Source of the DNA: JALONO01 sp038209965 | Lineage (GTDB): Bacteria; Bacteroidota; Bacteroidia; Cytophagales; Thermoflexibacteraceae | NCBI GenBank assembly: GCA_038209965.1 | Contig: JBBQXF010000008.1 | Location: forward strand, 8,330-72,329 | Length of the DNA: 64,000 nucleotides | Direction of reading: 5' to 3' | In this document: one piece after another, positions 49,430 to 58,481 of the stretch | Layout of the letters: each line of letters starts with the position of its first letter | Position numbering within the stretch: position 1 is the first letter of the stretch | Program-made: the position numbers and the translations under genes | The notes under the pieces: model-generated | Database searches by the model: none | Told to the model about the DNA's origin: nothing | What the model saw: only the letters and a program-made list of their open reading frames with translations

Positions 49430-52400
49430 TTAGTGGTTGAGCACAAGGCGGGTATTGAGCACTTCCTTGCCAACCACGAGCTGCACAATGTACACGCCCC
49501 GGGCGTAATCTTTGAGCGAGATGGGATAGTCGCGTTGCAATACCGATTCATCCTCGTAGGCCAATACCAATTGGCCGATCACGTTGTACACCCGCACGGA
49601 GACCCGGCTAAACTGGCCAAGGGTGATGCTGATGTTGACATTACCGTCAGAAGGGTTGGGCGTCACCCGGAAATTGTGGATCACGGTGGGGGCATTGGCC
49701 AAAACGACGGGCAGTTCCATGACCTGATAAATTTCGCAGCCTTGGGCGTTGCGCACGGTCAGCTTGACGCGATACACCCCCGGCAGGTTATACCTTACGC
49801 TGGCTGTCCGGCCATTGACTTTGAGGCCATTGCCCAAATCCCATTCCCAACTGGCCGCATTGCGTTCACCCGCTTCAAAGAAAAGGCTGTCATTGACCAC
49901 TACCCCGGCCGGGCCAGTACGGAAAGTAAAATCGGCCGAAATGCGATCCACTTTGATCGTTACTTCCACGGCCTCACTTTCGCCAATGGAGTCGGTTTGG
50001 GTTACATAGACCGTTCTGTCCTGATAAAGTGCCCCAATGTTCCAGACCATTCCGCTGGCCGCCATTTGGCTGGGTGGCCGAGTGCTGTAGAACCGAAACG
50101 GCCCATTTCCTTGGGGAAAGAGCACTATTTCTTTGCCGGGGCAGGTGCGAAAACCCTGGATCACGGGCAACGGGGTGACATGTCGCACCTGCACGATTTT
50201 GGTAAGCGTAGCCACACAGCCCTCGGCGGAACGCAAGGTAAGCGAAACTTGATAAGTGCCCGGCCGGCGGTAAGTATGAGCGGGGTTGGCCGCATTGCTC
50301 CCGAACAAACCATCGCCAAAGGCCCATTCATAGGTAACCATTGGAGTGTTTGGGCCTTGAAAACGGATTTCGTAGCCCGCGCCCGCCCCAAAAGTAAAAT
50401 CGGGGCTAAGAATGGTCACATTGATGACTACCTCGCGATAGGCACTCTCGACAATGGAATCAGCATTGGTCACATACAAGCGCATGGACTGCGCTGGGAC
50501 AAAACGATACTCCCTACCCGTAAAAACCGGTTGGGCCAAGGTAGGGGAAGTATAAAAATTGAACCGGGAGCCGTTCATCGGGCGCACGATCGCGCTGTTG
50601 CCCTGGCAAAGTGCAACTGGGCTGGCCACCACTGGAGTCGGGCCGCGCCTCCCTACCCTAAAAGTGCGGGTGGTGCTGTCGGTGCAGCCCAAAATATCGG
50701 TCACTTTTAGTTTGACCGAATACACGCCTTGCGCTTGGTACATGTAGGTGAAACTTCGTCCGGTTTGACGGCGGCCATTGCCCAGATCCCATTCCCAGCG
50801 CACTAGGTCAAAATTGGCGGTGCTTTTGTCGGTAAAAGTGATTTGGTCGTAAATAATGGTGTCGGCCTTGGGCGAATAATCAAAATTCGCTTGGAGCTTG
50901 CTGCGGTTGAGGTTGACCAAAACCGGCAAACTCTCGATGGCTGAATCGATGTTGGTGATCCACAAGCGGGCAATGGTGGTGTCGGTAAGCGTATAGGAAC
51001 GCCCGGTGAACACCGGATTGTTGGCGGGTGGGCTGATAAAGAAGCGGAACTGGCTGCCTCCACCGGGGCGGAGCACGACCGGGGCAGTGCGGCACGCATA
51101 GATGACCGGCGCAATGACTGGCTGCGGCCCCCGTACGATCCGCACTACTTTTACTTTTTTGTTGAACACCGCCGCACAGCCGGCGCTGTCGGTCATGGTC
51201 AGGGTAACAGTGAACAGGCCGGGCCGGGAATAGCTGTGTTTGGGGTTGCGGGTGGTGGCCATGGGGGCGCCATCCCCAAAATCCCAGCGCCAAGCCAATG
51301 GGCGGCGGCTCTGATCGCTGAATTGCACCACTGCCGAGTCCACCATGTTGAGTGAATCAACCGAGACGAAACGAGCAGTGGCCCAGCGTGGGGTAAACCG
51401 ATACGGTAGCACTTCGCTCTCGATCAGAGAGTCGACACTGCTGATGTAAAACTGTTGGGCGGTATCGGCCAAAGTAATGGGCAAAACCGAACCAGTGGCC
51501 ACTGGTTCTGACACTTGGGGTGCCCGGTAGAACCGGAAACGCTTGCCGTTGGTCGGTTGGATAAACAAAGCCGGCTGGCTGGCGCAAATTTCTGCGGGCA
51601 CGTTGGGCATTGGTCCCCGTGAGGAACGAGGGTCGAGGAACAGTTCGGCTTGTTGCGTGGCGGCCTGCAAGTCGGCCAAGCTGCTGGCCCCGGCCACAAT
51701 AAAGGTGATGCGCCGCTTCTCGCCCCGGCGGAAATTGTTCAATCTAGTGCCAACCACTTGGGCCACATCGCTGCCCTGCGGCCCGCCCACTTGGCTGTTG
51801 GCAATGCCGCTGGAAAGGGCGATGTTCTTTTCGGTGGTGGAAAAACCATCGGTATAATTGATGGGCCCACTGGTTTGTCGTTTATCGATCCCATAATAGG
51901 CCGTTCCGTTCCCCAAGATCTTGATGCCCATGAAACGGGTGTTGGCCTGATTGGTCACGTAACCGGTCTTGGTTGCCCGATCCCAAAGTGCGCGATCCTT
52001 GGTACCATCCAAGTCCCAATCGGCAAATAGGCCGACGAGCAGGCTGTCCATGTCCCCGTTGCCAATGTTGGTCACATCGTAATGGACTATGAAATAAGTG
52101 TGGTTTGGGGTGTTGGTTCGCCCATAGATGCGCTGTTCCACAAACACGCCAATTCGGTTGGCAATGGTGGTATCGGCAAAGGCGGAATAAGTGCCGATGT
52201 GCTGAATGCCTTTTTGTTCGATCCGAATGTTGCGCACGGGGACGAAATCGCCGGATTTGCGGCCGGGCGAGCTGTACACGCTGTTGGACACGGCTTCATT
52301 GCCCAGCCCGATCAGCAAGCCGGCATCTTGCAGCACGGGCTGGTTTTCGTACCGGATGCCCAGTCCTTGTTTGTTGGCCTCATCCACAAAGCCCAGTCGG

Positions 52401-54145
52401 CCATTGGCCCCCGAAGTGAGTGAAAATTTGTTGATTTGTAAATCCAAGTGATCGGGTGCAGCCTGGACGAAGAAGTATTGGTAATCGGTATAGCCAGCAT
52501 CAGAAAATCCCAACCGGAACAGGATCATCGCGCCGGGCGGGGTATCGGAGCTTAGGCGGATTCGGAAGGGTGCCCGCTGATTGCTCACCGAATCCATCGT
52601 GTCCAAGGGGCCCAGTCCAAAATCGCCCTGCATCACGGTCGCGTATGGCGAAGTGGTGGAGAGTTGGACCCGGGCAGCACTGGTACTGGGTTTCAGATAA
52701 TTGATAAAACGGGCATTGATCATCAGGGTATCGCCGGTAAAGGCATATTCCCCAAAACGGTTGGTGACCGTATGGGATTTTAGGCGGATGGATTGGGCGG
52801 TATTGCGCTCTTGCAAGGCCCGCAAAACGTTCAGCCTTCCCTTGCCCAGCATTTCTTGGAAAGGGGCATTGGCGGCCACTCCATATACATTGTCGGTCGT
52901 GGCCCGCAGCAGTTCCCCCACTTGCAAGGCTTTGAGTTCTGGGTACTTGGCCATGATCAGTCCCGCGGCCCCGGCCACATAGGGAGCGGCAAAGGAAGAG
53001 CCCTGCAAATTGAACTGGTAGTTGATCGGCGTGGGCGAAGTGGTGGAAACAATACCCGGGGCCAGCAGATCGATAAACCGGCTGTAAATCCCGTCGGCCA
53101 GCCGGGCATCATTGAAGTTGGAGCCCCCCACTGAAATCACATTGTCGTACGAAGCCGGATAAACATTGTCTTCCCGGCCGGTCGCGCCGTTGCCATTGCC
53201 CGAAGCAGCGACAATCAACACATTTTTTTGGAGGACGGCATAGTTGATCACCTCCTGCTGCCAGCGCAAGGGCTGGCTTAAATTGTAAGCGTAGGAAATA
53301 TTGATAATGCTGGCTTCATTATCGGCTGCATACCGAATGGCTTGGTAAATGTGGGTGGCATCGAAGCGCAACCGTTTATCAACCACTTTGAGGGGCATAA
53401 AACGACAGTTGTAGCCCACGCCGGCCAGTCCGATCCCGTTGTTGGGGGTGGCACTGGAGATGCCCGTGACCCAAGTGCCATGTGGGCCCGCATTGAGGTT
53501 TTGGCCATTTTCCCGGTCGGCGAAATCATACCCGACCGAGTCATCGACATAACCGTTCCGGTCATCGTCCACCCCGGCTTGGCCAAAACGCTCCGCCCGG
53601 TTGTGGTACACCCGATCTTTGAGGTCTGGGTGGGCAAAGTCGACCCCGTCATCGATAATGGCGATCACGATGCTCGGATCACCCTTACTGATTTCCCACG
53701 CGGCAGGGGCCTTGATCATGGTGTGGCCCCAAGTCTTGTCAGCCTCGGCGTTGAGCCAGGGGTCATTGGGCAGGCTGGTTGGCCCGCCAGTTGGTTTGGC
53801 ATACGGTACCGGCTCTACATAGACCAGTCGCGGGTCTTTGCGCAGCTCATGAAGGGCGCGCTCCAGGTTTACTCCGGGGAACAGCCGCAGTTCAATCAGC
53901 GCGGCCAATGGGTGGGGCGAAGTCAAAACGGGAAAGAGTGGGGCCACTTCCTTGACCAGTGCGGGGGCAAAGTCCAATTTGGAAACCCCAAAACGGGGCT
54001 GGGGATTGCGCAATTTGGCCACCAACTTGCCGGGCACAAAGGTGGACGGCGCTGGCTCACCCAGCCTCAAAGCGGGAGCGAACTGGGCCAATGCCGAAAC
54101 AGTGGGCAATAAAATTACACAAAGGTGGCGTAAAAAGGATTTCAA
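49430..54145 (-). CDS. Secreted subtilisin-like protease with Ig-like/PKD repeats and T9SS domain
   Basis: 1571 residues. Signal peptide 1-20, a propeptide-like region, then an S8 peptidase with Asp165 (IIDDGVDFAHPDL), His222 (GPHGTWVTGIS), oxyanion Asn317 (AASGNGNG) and Ser384 (GSSFAAPYVAG), so all catalytic residues are present. A long beta-rich segment follows. Then come four alternations of an Ig-like unit (C...P-x-G-x-x-F-x-F-Y, ...VTNxDSxxES) and a PKD unit (WRWDFGDG, WEWDLGNG, YEWAFGDG, WEWDLGNG). The C-terminal ~90 residues are a T9SS type-A sorting domain (VTPNPSDGNVNISI...VYNVIGQLVLAYE...ARGVYIVQLVVGKEVLNTRLVLN). Expected to be secreted by T9SS and to digest extracellular protein. 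It is the longest gene in the window. Confidence 0.92.
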   Translation of the reverse strand: MKSFLRHLCVILLPTVSALAQFAPALRLGEPAPSTFVPGKLVAKLRNPQPRFGVSKLDFAPALVKEVAPLFPVLTSPHPLAALIELRLFPGVNLERALHELRKDPRLVYVEPVPYAKPTGGPTSLPNDPWLNAEADKTWGHTMIKAPAAWEISKGDPSIVIAIIDDGVDFAHPDLKDRVYHNRAERFGQAGVDDDRNGYVDDSVGYDFADRENGQNLNAGPHGTWVTGISSATPNNGIGLAGVGYNCRFMPLKVVDKRLRFDATHIYQAIRYAADNEASIINISYAYNLSQPLRWQQEVINYAVLQKNVLIVAASGNGNGATGREDNVYPASYDNVISVGGSNFNDARLADGIYSRFIDLLAPGIVSTTSPTPINYQFNLQGSSFAAPYVAGAAGLIMAKYPELKALQVGELLRATTDNVYGVAANAPFQEMLGKGRLNVLRALQERNTAQSIRLKSHTVTNRFGEYAFTGDTLMINARFINYLKPSTSAARVQLSTTSPYATVMQGDFGLGPLDTMDSVSNQRAPFRIRLSSDTPPGAMILFRLGFSDAGYTDYQYFFVQAAPDHLDLQINKFSLTSGANGRLGFVDEANKQGLGIRYENQPVLQDAGLLIGLGNEAVSNSVYSSPGRKSGDFVPVRNIRIEQKGIQHIGTYSAFADTTIANRIGVFVEQRIYGRTNTPNHTYFIVHYDVTNIGNGDMDSLLVGLFADWDLDGTKDRALWDRATKTGYVTNQANTRFMGIKILGNGTAYYGIDKRQTSGPINYTDGFSTTEKNIALSSGIANSQVGGPQGSDVAQVVGTRLNNFRRGEKRRITFIVAGASSLADLQAATQQAELFLDPRSSRGPMPNVPAEICASQPALFIQPTNGKRFRFYRAPQVSEPVATGSVLPITLADTAQQFYISSVDSLIESEVLPYRFTPRWATARFVSVDSLNMVDSAVVQFSDQSRRPLAWRWDFGDGAPMATTRNPKHSYSRPGLFTVTLTMTDSAGCAAVFNKKVKVVRIVRGPQPVIAPVIYACRTAPVVLRPGGGSQFRFFISPPANNPVFTGRSYTLTDTTIARLWITNIDSAIESLPVLVNLNRSKLQANFDYSPKADTIIYDQITFTDKSTANFDLVRWEWDLGNGRRQTGRSFTYMYQAQGVYSVKLKVTDILGCTDSTTRTFRVGRRGPTPVVASPVALCQGNSAIVRPMNGSRFNFYTSPTLAQPVFTGREYRFVPAQSMRLYVTNADSIVESAYREVVINVTILSPDFTFGAGAGYEIRFQGPNTPMVTYEWAFGDGLFGSNAANPAHTYRRPGTYQVSLTLRSAEGCVATLTKIVQVRHVTPLPVIQGFRTCPGKEIVLFPQGNGPFRFYSTRPPSQMAASGMVWNIGALYQDRTVYVTQTDSIGESEAVEVTIKVDRISADFTFRTGPAGVVVNDSLFFEAGERNAASWEWDLGNGLKVNGRTASVRYNLPGVYRVKLTVRNAQGCEIYQVMELPVVLANAPTVIHNFRVTPNPSDGNVNISITLGQFSRVSVRVYNVIGQLVLAYEDESVLQRDYPISLKDYARGVYIVQLVVGKEVLNTRLVLNH

Positions 54146-54358
54146 TTGGTTGTGTTGGTTTGGTTGTTTGGGATGTGCATAACATCACTGTAACGGCGAT
54201 TAACGGGCCGATGGCTCAGCTATATTCTTTGGTCTGGGCCAACCTGTACCACTTGTAATGCTTGGCCGAACTTTGTTATTTTACTTTCCAAAAGTAAATT
54301 TACTTATAAATATCGAACTTCGCGTTTATTAACCATGATTTAACGTACCCCAAGGCAA

Positions 54359-55630
54359 ATGGAAGTAGTCATCATTGGCGGGGGAGCCGCAGGTTTTTTT
54401 GCGGCCATCCATTGCGCGTTGGCCAATACCGATGCAACGGTCACCCTTGTTGAACGTACCTCCAAGCTGCTGGCCAAGGTAAAAGTTTCGGGCGGGGGGC
54501 GTTGCAACGTCACCCATGCTTGTTTTCAAGTGTCCGAAATGAGCAAAAATTACCCACGCGGCGAGAAACTGATGAAAAAAGCCTTGGGCCAGTTCATGAC
54601 CACCGACACCGTGCGCTGGTTTGAGGATCGGGGAGTGCCGCTCAAGGCCGAAGCTGATGGGCGGATGTTCCCCGTCTCTGACAATTCACAAACGATCATT
54701 GACTGTCTGGTGCACCAAGCCCGACAAGCAGGTGTGCAGATTGTCACCAATTGTCCGGTTGAGGCCATTGCCCAAACCCCCACTGGTTTTCTCTTGACGA
54801 TCAAAGACCAAAAAGGGTTGCACTATGACCAAGGGTTGCTTGCCCCGCCCCAATCTGTGGCCGCTAAGGACCAAATACGCTGTGATCGACTCATTGTGGC
54901 CTCGGGGGGCAGCCCCAAGGCCAGCGGCATGGATTGGCTCAAAGCCCTCGGCCACCAAGTTGTCGCGCCAGTGCCGTCGTTGTTTACTTTCAATATGCCG
55001 GCCAATCCCATCACAGCCCTTATGGGCGTGAGCGTGCCCCAAGTGCGGGCCAAAATCGTGGGCAGCAAGTGGGCGCAGGAGGGGCCGCTGCTCGTCACCC
55101 ACTGGGGCATGAGCGGGCCGGCCATTCTCAAGCTCTCGGCGTGGGGTGCGCGCGACATCGAGCAGGTGGATTATCAGTTTGCGGTACAGATCAACTGGTT
55201 GCCCAGTTGCCCCGAGGATACGCTCCGGCAAAACCTGGGCCAGTACAAGATCAGTTTGGCCCAGCGCCAGCTCGGCAACCGCAACCCGTTGGAATTGCCC
55301 GCCCGCCTGTGGGATTTTTTGTTGAAAAAGGTGGAAATACTCCCCGAAAAGCGTTGGGTCGAGCTGGGGAAAAGCGAGATGAACCGGCTGATCAACGTCT
55401 TGACCAACGATGTGTACCCAGTGGATGGCAAAACAACTTACAAAGAAGAATTTGTGACTTGTGGGGGAATCAGCCTCGATCAAATCGACCCGGCCACGAT
55501 GCAGAGCAAAGTATGCCCCGGCCTTTATTTTGCTGGTGAGGTACTGGACGTTGACGGCATCACGGGAGGCTTTAATTTTCAGGCTGCGTGGACCACCGGG
55601 TATTTGGCGGGCCAGGCGGCGGCCAAGTAA
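54359..55630 (+). CDS. NAD(P)/FAD-dependent oxidoreductase, HI0933/YhiN family
   Basis: 423 residues. N-terminal FAD-binding Rossmann motif VVIIGGGAAGFFAAIHCA with ER at the strand end (TLVERT), followed by the family signature KVSGGGRCNVTHACF. The C-terminal FAD contact is CPGLYFAGEVLDVDGITGGFNFQAAWTTGYLAG. The insertion LVTHWGMSGPAILKLSAWGAR is typical for the family. Flavoprotein of unproven substrate; the related BaiN of gut bacteria reduces steroid double bonds. Confidence 0.9.
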   Translation: MEVVIIGGGAAGFFAAIHCALANTDATVTLVERTSKLLAKVKVSGGGRCNVTHACFQVSEMSKNYPRGEKLMKKALGQFMTTDTVRWFEDRGVPLKAEADGRMFPVSDNSQTIIDCLVHQARQAGVQIVTNCPVEAIAQTPTGFLLTIKDQKGLHYDQGLLAPPQSVAAKDQIRCDRLIVASGGSPKASGMDWLKALGHQVVAPVPSLFTFNMPANPITALMGVSVPQVRAKIVGSKWAQEGPLLVTHWGMSGPAILKLSAWGARDIEQVDYQFAVQINWLPSCPEDTLRQNLGQYKISLAQRQLGNRNPLELPARLWDFLLKKVEILPEKRWVELGKSEMNRLINVLTNDVYPVDGKTTYKEEFVTCGGISLDQIDPATMQSKVCPGLYFAGEVLDVDGITGGFNFQAAWTTGYLAGQAAAK

Positions 55631-55681
55631 AACCCCCCTGCCAAAGTGGATGGGTATTATTGGCAAGAGGGGATTTAATGC

Positions 55682-56029
55682 TTATAATTTGCTGCCTTTG
55701 GCCATTGCCCCGATCAGAGTATCGGTGATAATTTTGGAAATGCCCCCACCAAGCGCTTGGTTAAGACTGCCCAACGGCAATTTTTGCATCAATTGGCCCA
55801 TCAGATCGTTTTGGAGGCTAGTCTTGCCTTTTGCATCCAACTCGATCCCCTTGTTGGGGTCGCTGATCGCGGCGGCTTGGTTCTGGCTGAGCACTCCGGC
55901 CAAAATGGGCCCCAGCGAGCCCAGCGCCGAGGTGATGAGGGTTTTTTCCATTTCCTCGCCCAAAAATGGCAAGTCCACCGAAGCATTGATTTTATCGGCG
56001 ATGGAACTGATTTGTTGCTGAGATAACAT
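55682..56029 (-). CDS. Small conserved hypothetical protein
   Basis: 115 residues, no signal peptide, Ala/Gly/Leu-rich and predicted helical: MLSQQQISSIADKINASVDL...ALGSLGPILAGVLSQNQAAAI...DLMGQLMQKLPLGSLNQALGGGISKIITDTL. Such proteins are seen in Bacteroidota but have no known role as far as I can tell. It is convergent with the flavoprotein gene; a weak hairpin (TGCCAA at 55639-55644, TTGGCA at 55660-55665) lies between the two stops. Confidence 0.6.
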   Translation of the reverse strand: MLSQQQISSIADKINASVDLPFLGEEMEKTLITSALGSLGPILAGVLSQNQAAAISDPNKGIELDAKGKTSLQNDLMGQLMQKLPLGSLNQALGGGISKIITDTLIGAMAKGSKL

Positions 56030-56124
56030 TGGGGTTGATTTTTGTGTTTAAATCACTGATTTTCGTTGCCAAACTTATTCGGCCACGGCAAATATAAAAA
56101 TCATTTTTGGGCAAATGCAGTAAT

Positions 56125-56820
56125 ATGCTAAAAACTTATCGCCACCTCTTTTTTGATCTGGATCACACCCTGTGGGATTTTGAACGCAATTCGGACGAAA
56201 CCCTGCTCGAACTGTTTACCGAGTTTACCTTGCACAGTTCGCTCAACTACGAAGCTTTCCGGGCTGAGTTTGCAGTGGTCAACCGCCAATTGTGGCAGCG
56301 CTTTGATCAGCACAAACTGGACAAAGAAGGCCTGCGGCAGCTCCGGTTTCAGCTAGTACTGGCCAAATTTGGGATTCAAGACGATGACTTGGCCGAGCAA
56401 CTGACTGGAGTGTATTTTGCCCGCTGCCCCGCCAAGCCCCACCTGATGCCCCATTCACGGGAGTTGCTCGATTACTTGGCCCCCCGCTATCAATTGCACA
56501 TTATCACCAATGGGTTTGACGAAGTGCAGACTACCAAGCTGAAAAGCGCGGGTATTGACCATTATTTTGACAAAGTGCTCACTTCCGAAAACAGCGGCCA
56601 CCGCAAGCCCCAGCCCGAGATTTTTGCGCTGGCCCTCGAGTGGGCGGGCGCGGCGCTGCCCCATTCGCTCATGATCGGGGATAATCTGGACACCGATATG
56701 GCCGGGGCCATTGCGGCCGGGATGGACTCGCTGTATTTCAACCCGGCCAAGCTGCCCCACCAAAAGGCGGTCACTTTTGAGGTGCATTGCCTGAGCCAGA
56801 TCGCAGGGCAAATTTTGTAG
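56125..56820 (+). CDS. HAD phosphatase, YjjG family (noncanonical pyrimidine nucleotidase)
   Basis: 231 residues from the ATG at 56125. Motif I is FFDLDHTLWDFERNSDETL (nucleophile in DLDHT), motif II IITNGFDEVQTTKL, motif III Lys in SGHRKPQPEIF, and motif IV MIGDNLDTDMAGAIAAGM. The DHTLWDFE wording is characteristic of YjjG-type 5'-nucleotidases, which dephosphorylate dUMP, dTMP and noncanonical pyrimidine nucleotides, thereby cleaning the nucleotide pool. Confidence 0.9.
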   Translation: MLKTYRHLFFDLDHTLWDFERNSDETLLELFTEFTLHSSLNYEAFRAEFAVVNRQLWQRFDQHKLDKEGLRQLRFQLVLAKFGIQDDDLAEQLTGVYFARCPAKPHLMPHSRELLDYLAPRYQLHIITNGFDEVQTTKLKSAGIDHYFDKVLTSENSGHRKPQPEIFALALEWAGAALPHSLMIGDNLDTDMAGAIAAGMDSLYFNPAKLPHQKAVTFEVHCLSQIAGQIL

Positions 56821-56924
56821 GGGGAAACACCTACCCCAGAACGGCCAATGCCAAGCGATTGCATTCGCAAAAAGTTGAGCGCAAGGCCCTTCGCGGCACC
56901 AATTGTTGCGCCCTTTTACCCAAC

Positions 56925-57932
56925 CTAGTCCCGACCGCGCCGGGGCCGGACCAATAGAATTGAGGCCACTGGGCGTTCGCCTGTTTTGTCGGAGGGGGAG
57001 TTGATAATTTGCCCGTTGATGACCAAAGTAGTTGAGCCGCCACCGTCGAGGTTCAGAGCTTCGTGGGCCCCCAAACCGAGGAAAATGTCGGCCAGTTCGT
57101 CAAAATTTGCCCCTTCGCTGCTGGCTTGCCGCCCATCTACCACCAGTAGGAGCATTTTCCGATCTTTGGTGTAGCCGACTGCCGTGCGGGGATGCAGTTG
57201 GGCCATGTTGCCACCGAACAATTCTTCGCGGTCGGTGATCCGCTTTTGGCCGTTGTGGATCAAGACTGGCCCCCCGCCCGCTATTTCGCTCATTCGCCAA
57301 GGTTTTCGGCGGCTGGGCAGTTTTTTGGTGGGTTCTGGCTGGCTCAGGTCATCATTCAAAGGATTGGGGCTGGTGTATTCCCATACTTTGCCTTGGCTCA
57401 CGAAGGCCCAGGCCACATCGGGTCGGCGACCCCGCAGGCCAAATGCCCCCCGGGTGGGGTACAATGCGCGGTTTTGGCCCTGTTTGTCTTTGCGGGCCAG
57501 GGGAACTTGGGCCGGGGCAATCAGTTGGCCGCCACTGGCCAATAGGCTCACTGATGAGCGCTTGTCTTGGGTGGTATCGGGCCGGAAGGTAAAAAACCCA
57601 CCATTAATGGCAACGATCGCGTCACTCTGTTGGGCCAGCTTGGAAGTTAGTTCCAGCCCTTGACCGGCTTTGGCGGGGAAACTCTTGGTTTTCAATTGTT
57701 TGTCTGTTAAATCTACGACCGCACAAAAGGCATGGACGGTACGGCCGGAGGGGAGTTGGCCCCGAAACTCCAATACTTGGATCGCGGGGGGCAACGCTGG
57801 AACAAAATCTTGGCGGGTTTGCCAATCGAGTCGGTATTGGGCGTGGGCGGGGCAACAAGCCAAGCACCCTAGGCCCAAAATGAAAAAAACCAGTTTCACA
57901 TTGAGCGGAAACCAAGTGCGATGTTCGGCCAT
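56925..57932 (-). CDS. Phosphodiester glycosidase (NAGPA-domain) exported protein
   Basis: About 335 residues from the ATG at 57932. A signal sequence with a hydrophobic core (KLVFFILGLGCLACC) is followed by a NAGPA/DUF2233 domain: TVHAFCAVVDLTDKQLKT, DAIVAINGGFFTF, HPRTAVGYTKDRKMLLLVVDGRQASSEGANFDELADIF and the Asp/Gly signature ALNLDGGGSTTLVI...RPVASILLV. Family members hydrolyse phosphodiester-linked sugars (the uncovering enzyme and bacterial relatives acting on teichoic acid or exopolysaccharide). A periplasmic location is expected. Divergent from the gene at 58049 only through a ~116-bp gap on the same strand. Confidence 0.85.
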   Translation of the reverse strand: MAEHRTWFPLNVKLVFFILGLGCLACCPAHAQYRLDWQTRQDFVPALPPAIQVLEFRGQLPSGRTVHAFCAVVDLTDKQLKTKSFPAKAGQGLELTSKLAQQSDAIVAINGGFFTFRPDTTQDKRSSVSLLASGGQLIAPAQVPLARKDKQGQNRALYPTRGAFGLRGRRPDVAWAFVSQGKVWEYTSPNPLNDDLSQPEPTKKLPSRRKPWRMSEIAGGGPVLIHNGQKRITDREELFGGNMAQLHPRTAVGYTKDRKMLLLVVDGRQASSEGANFDELADIFLGLGAHEALNLDGGGSTTLVINGQIINSPSDKTGERPVASILLVRPRRGRD

Positions 57933-58048
57933 GTGCGAAAATGTACCCAAACGGGCAGAGGGAAAGGATGGGCAGGTAAAGGTAATCTGGCGATTGACCA
58001 GAAAAAATCAAAAAATTCGCTGGTTTAGTGGGCGAAAGGCTACTCCGA

Positions 58049-58402
58049 TCAATGGGCGGTAGCCAGCTCGCCCAAACGGTTTTTCAGGATTACGATCACC
58101 TCCTTGACCAACGCCTCAACAATGGCAAACTGGGCAATCAGTTTGTCGGGACTCTCTTCACGGGCGGCCGAGGTATTCATACTTACTTGCCCCTCCAACA
58201 GATCGTTGACCCCCAAGACGGCAACGCTCGAGCGGACTTTGTGGTTCAGGAACCGAACCTTGTTGAGATCGTGATCAGCCACGTGTTGTTTCATCTCGTC
58301 CAAGTATTCTATAAACTGACCAATGTAAACATCGAGTAATTGTTTGGAGAACTCAAGGTCGCCCATGGTCAGCTTGTTAAACTTTTCAAAGTCAATTTGC
58401 AT
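58049..58402 (-). CDS. Histidine phosphotransfer (Hpt) domain protein
   Basis: 117 residues, all helical, containing LNHKVRSSVAVLG, where His54 is the phospho-accepting histidine of the HKxKSS-type Hpt motif (here HKVRSS). A single-domain Hpt protein relays phosphoryl groups between hybrid kinases and response regulators. No histidine kinase or regulator is adjacent, so its partners are encoded elsewhere. A -7 box (TATCTTTG, minus strand) lies ~46 nt upstream. Confidence 0.8.
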   Translation of the reverse strand: MQIDFEKFNKLTMGDLEFSKQLLDVYIGQFIEYLDEMKQHVADHDLNKVRFLNHKVRSSVAVLGVNDLLEGQVSMNTSAAREESPDKLIAQFAIVEALVKEVIVILKNRLGELATAH

Positions 58403-58447
58403 GGTTAGGAGAGGCTAACTGATAAACGGCGTTTAAAATTATGGCAA

Positions 58448-58455
58448 CAAAGATA
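58448..58455 (-). promoter_or_regulatory. -7 promoter box of the Hpt gene
   Basis: Minus-strand TATCTTTG matches TAnnTTTG, predicting a leader of ~39 nt. It is back-to-back with the promoter at 58469-58476. Confidence 0.5.
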
Positions 58456-58468
58456 CATTTTATTCAAT

Positions 58469-58476
58469 TAACTTTG
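58469..58476 (+). promoter_or_regulatory. -7 promoter box immediately upstream of the COG2509 gene
   Basis: TAACTTTG matches TAnnTTTG. The ATG is at 58482, only five bases after the box, so transcription would begin at or next to the start codon and the mRNA may be leaderless. Confidence 0.5.
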
Positions 58477-58481
58477 TATCC

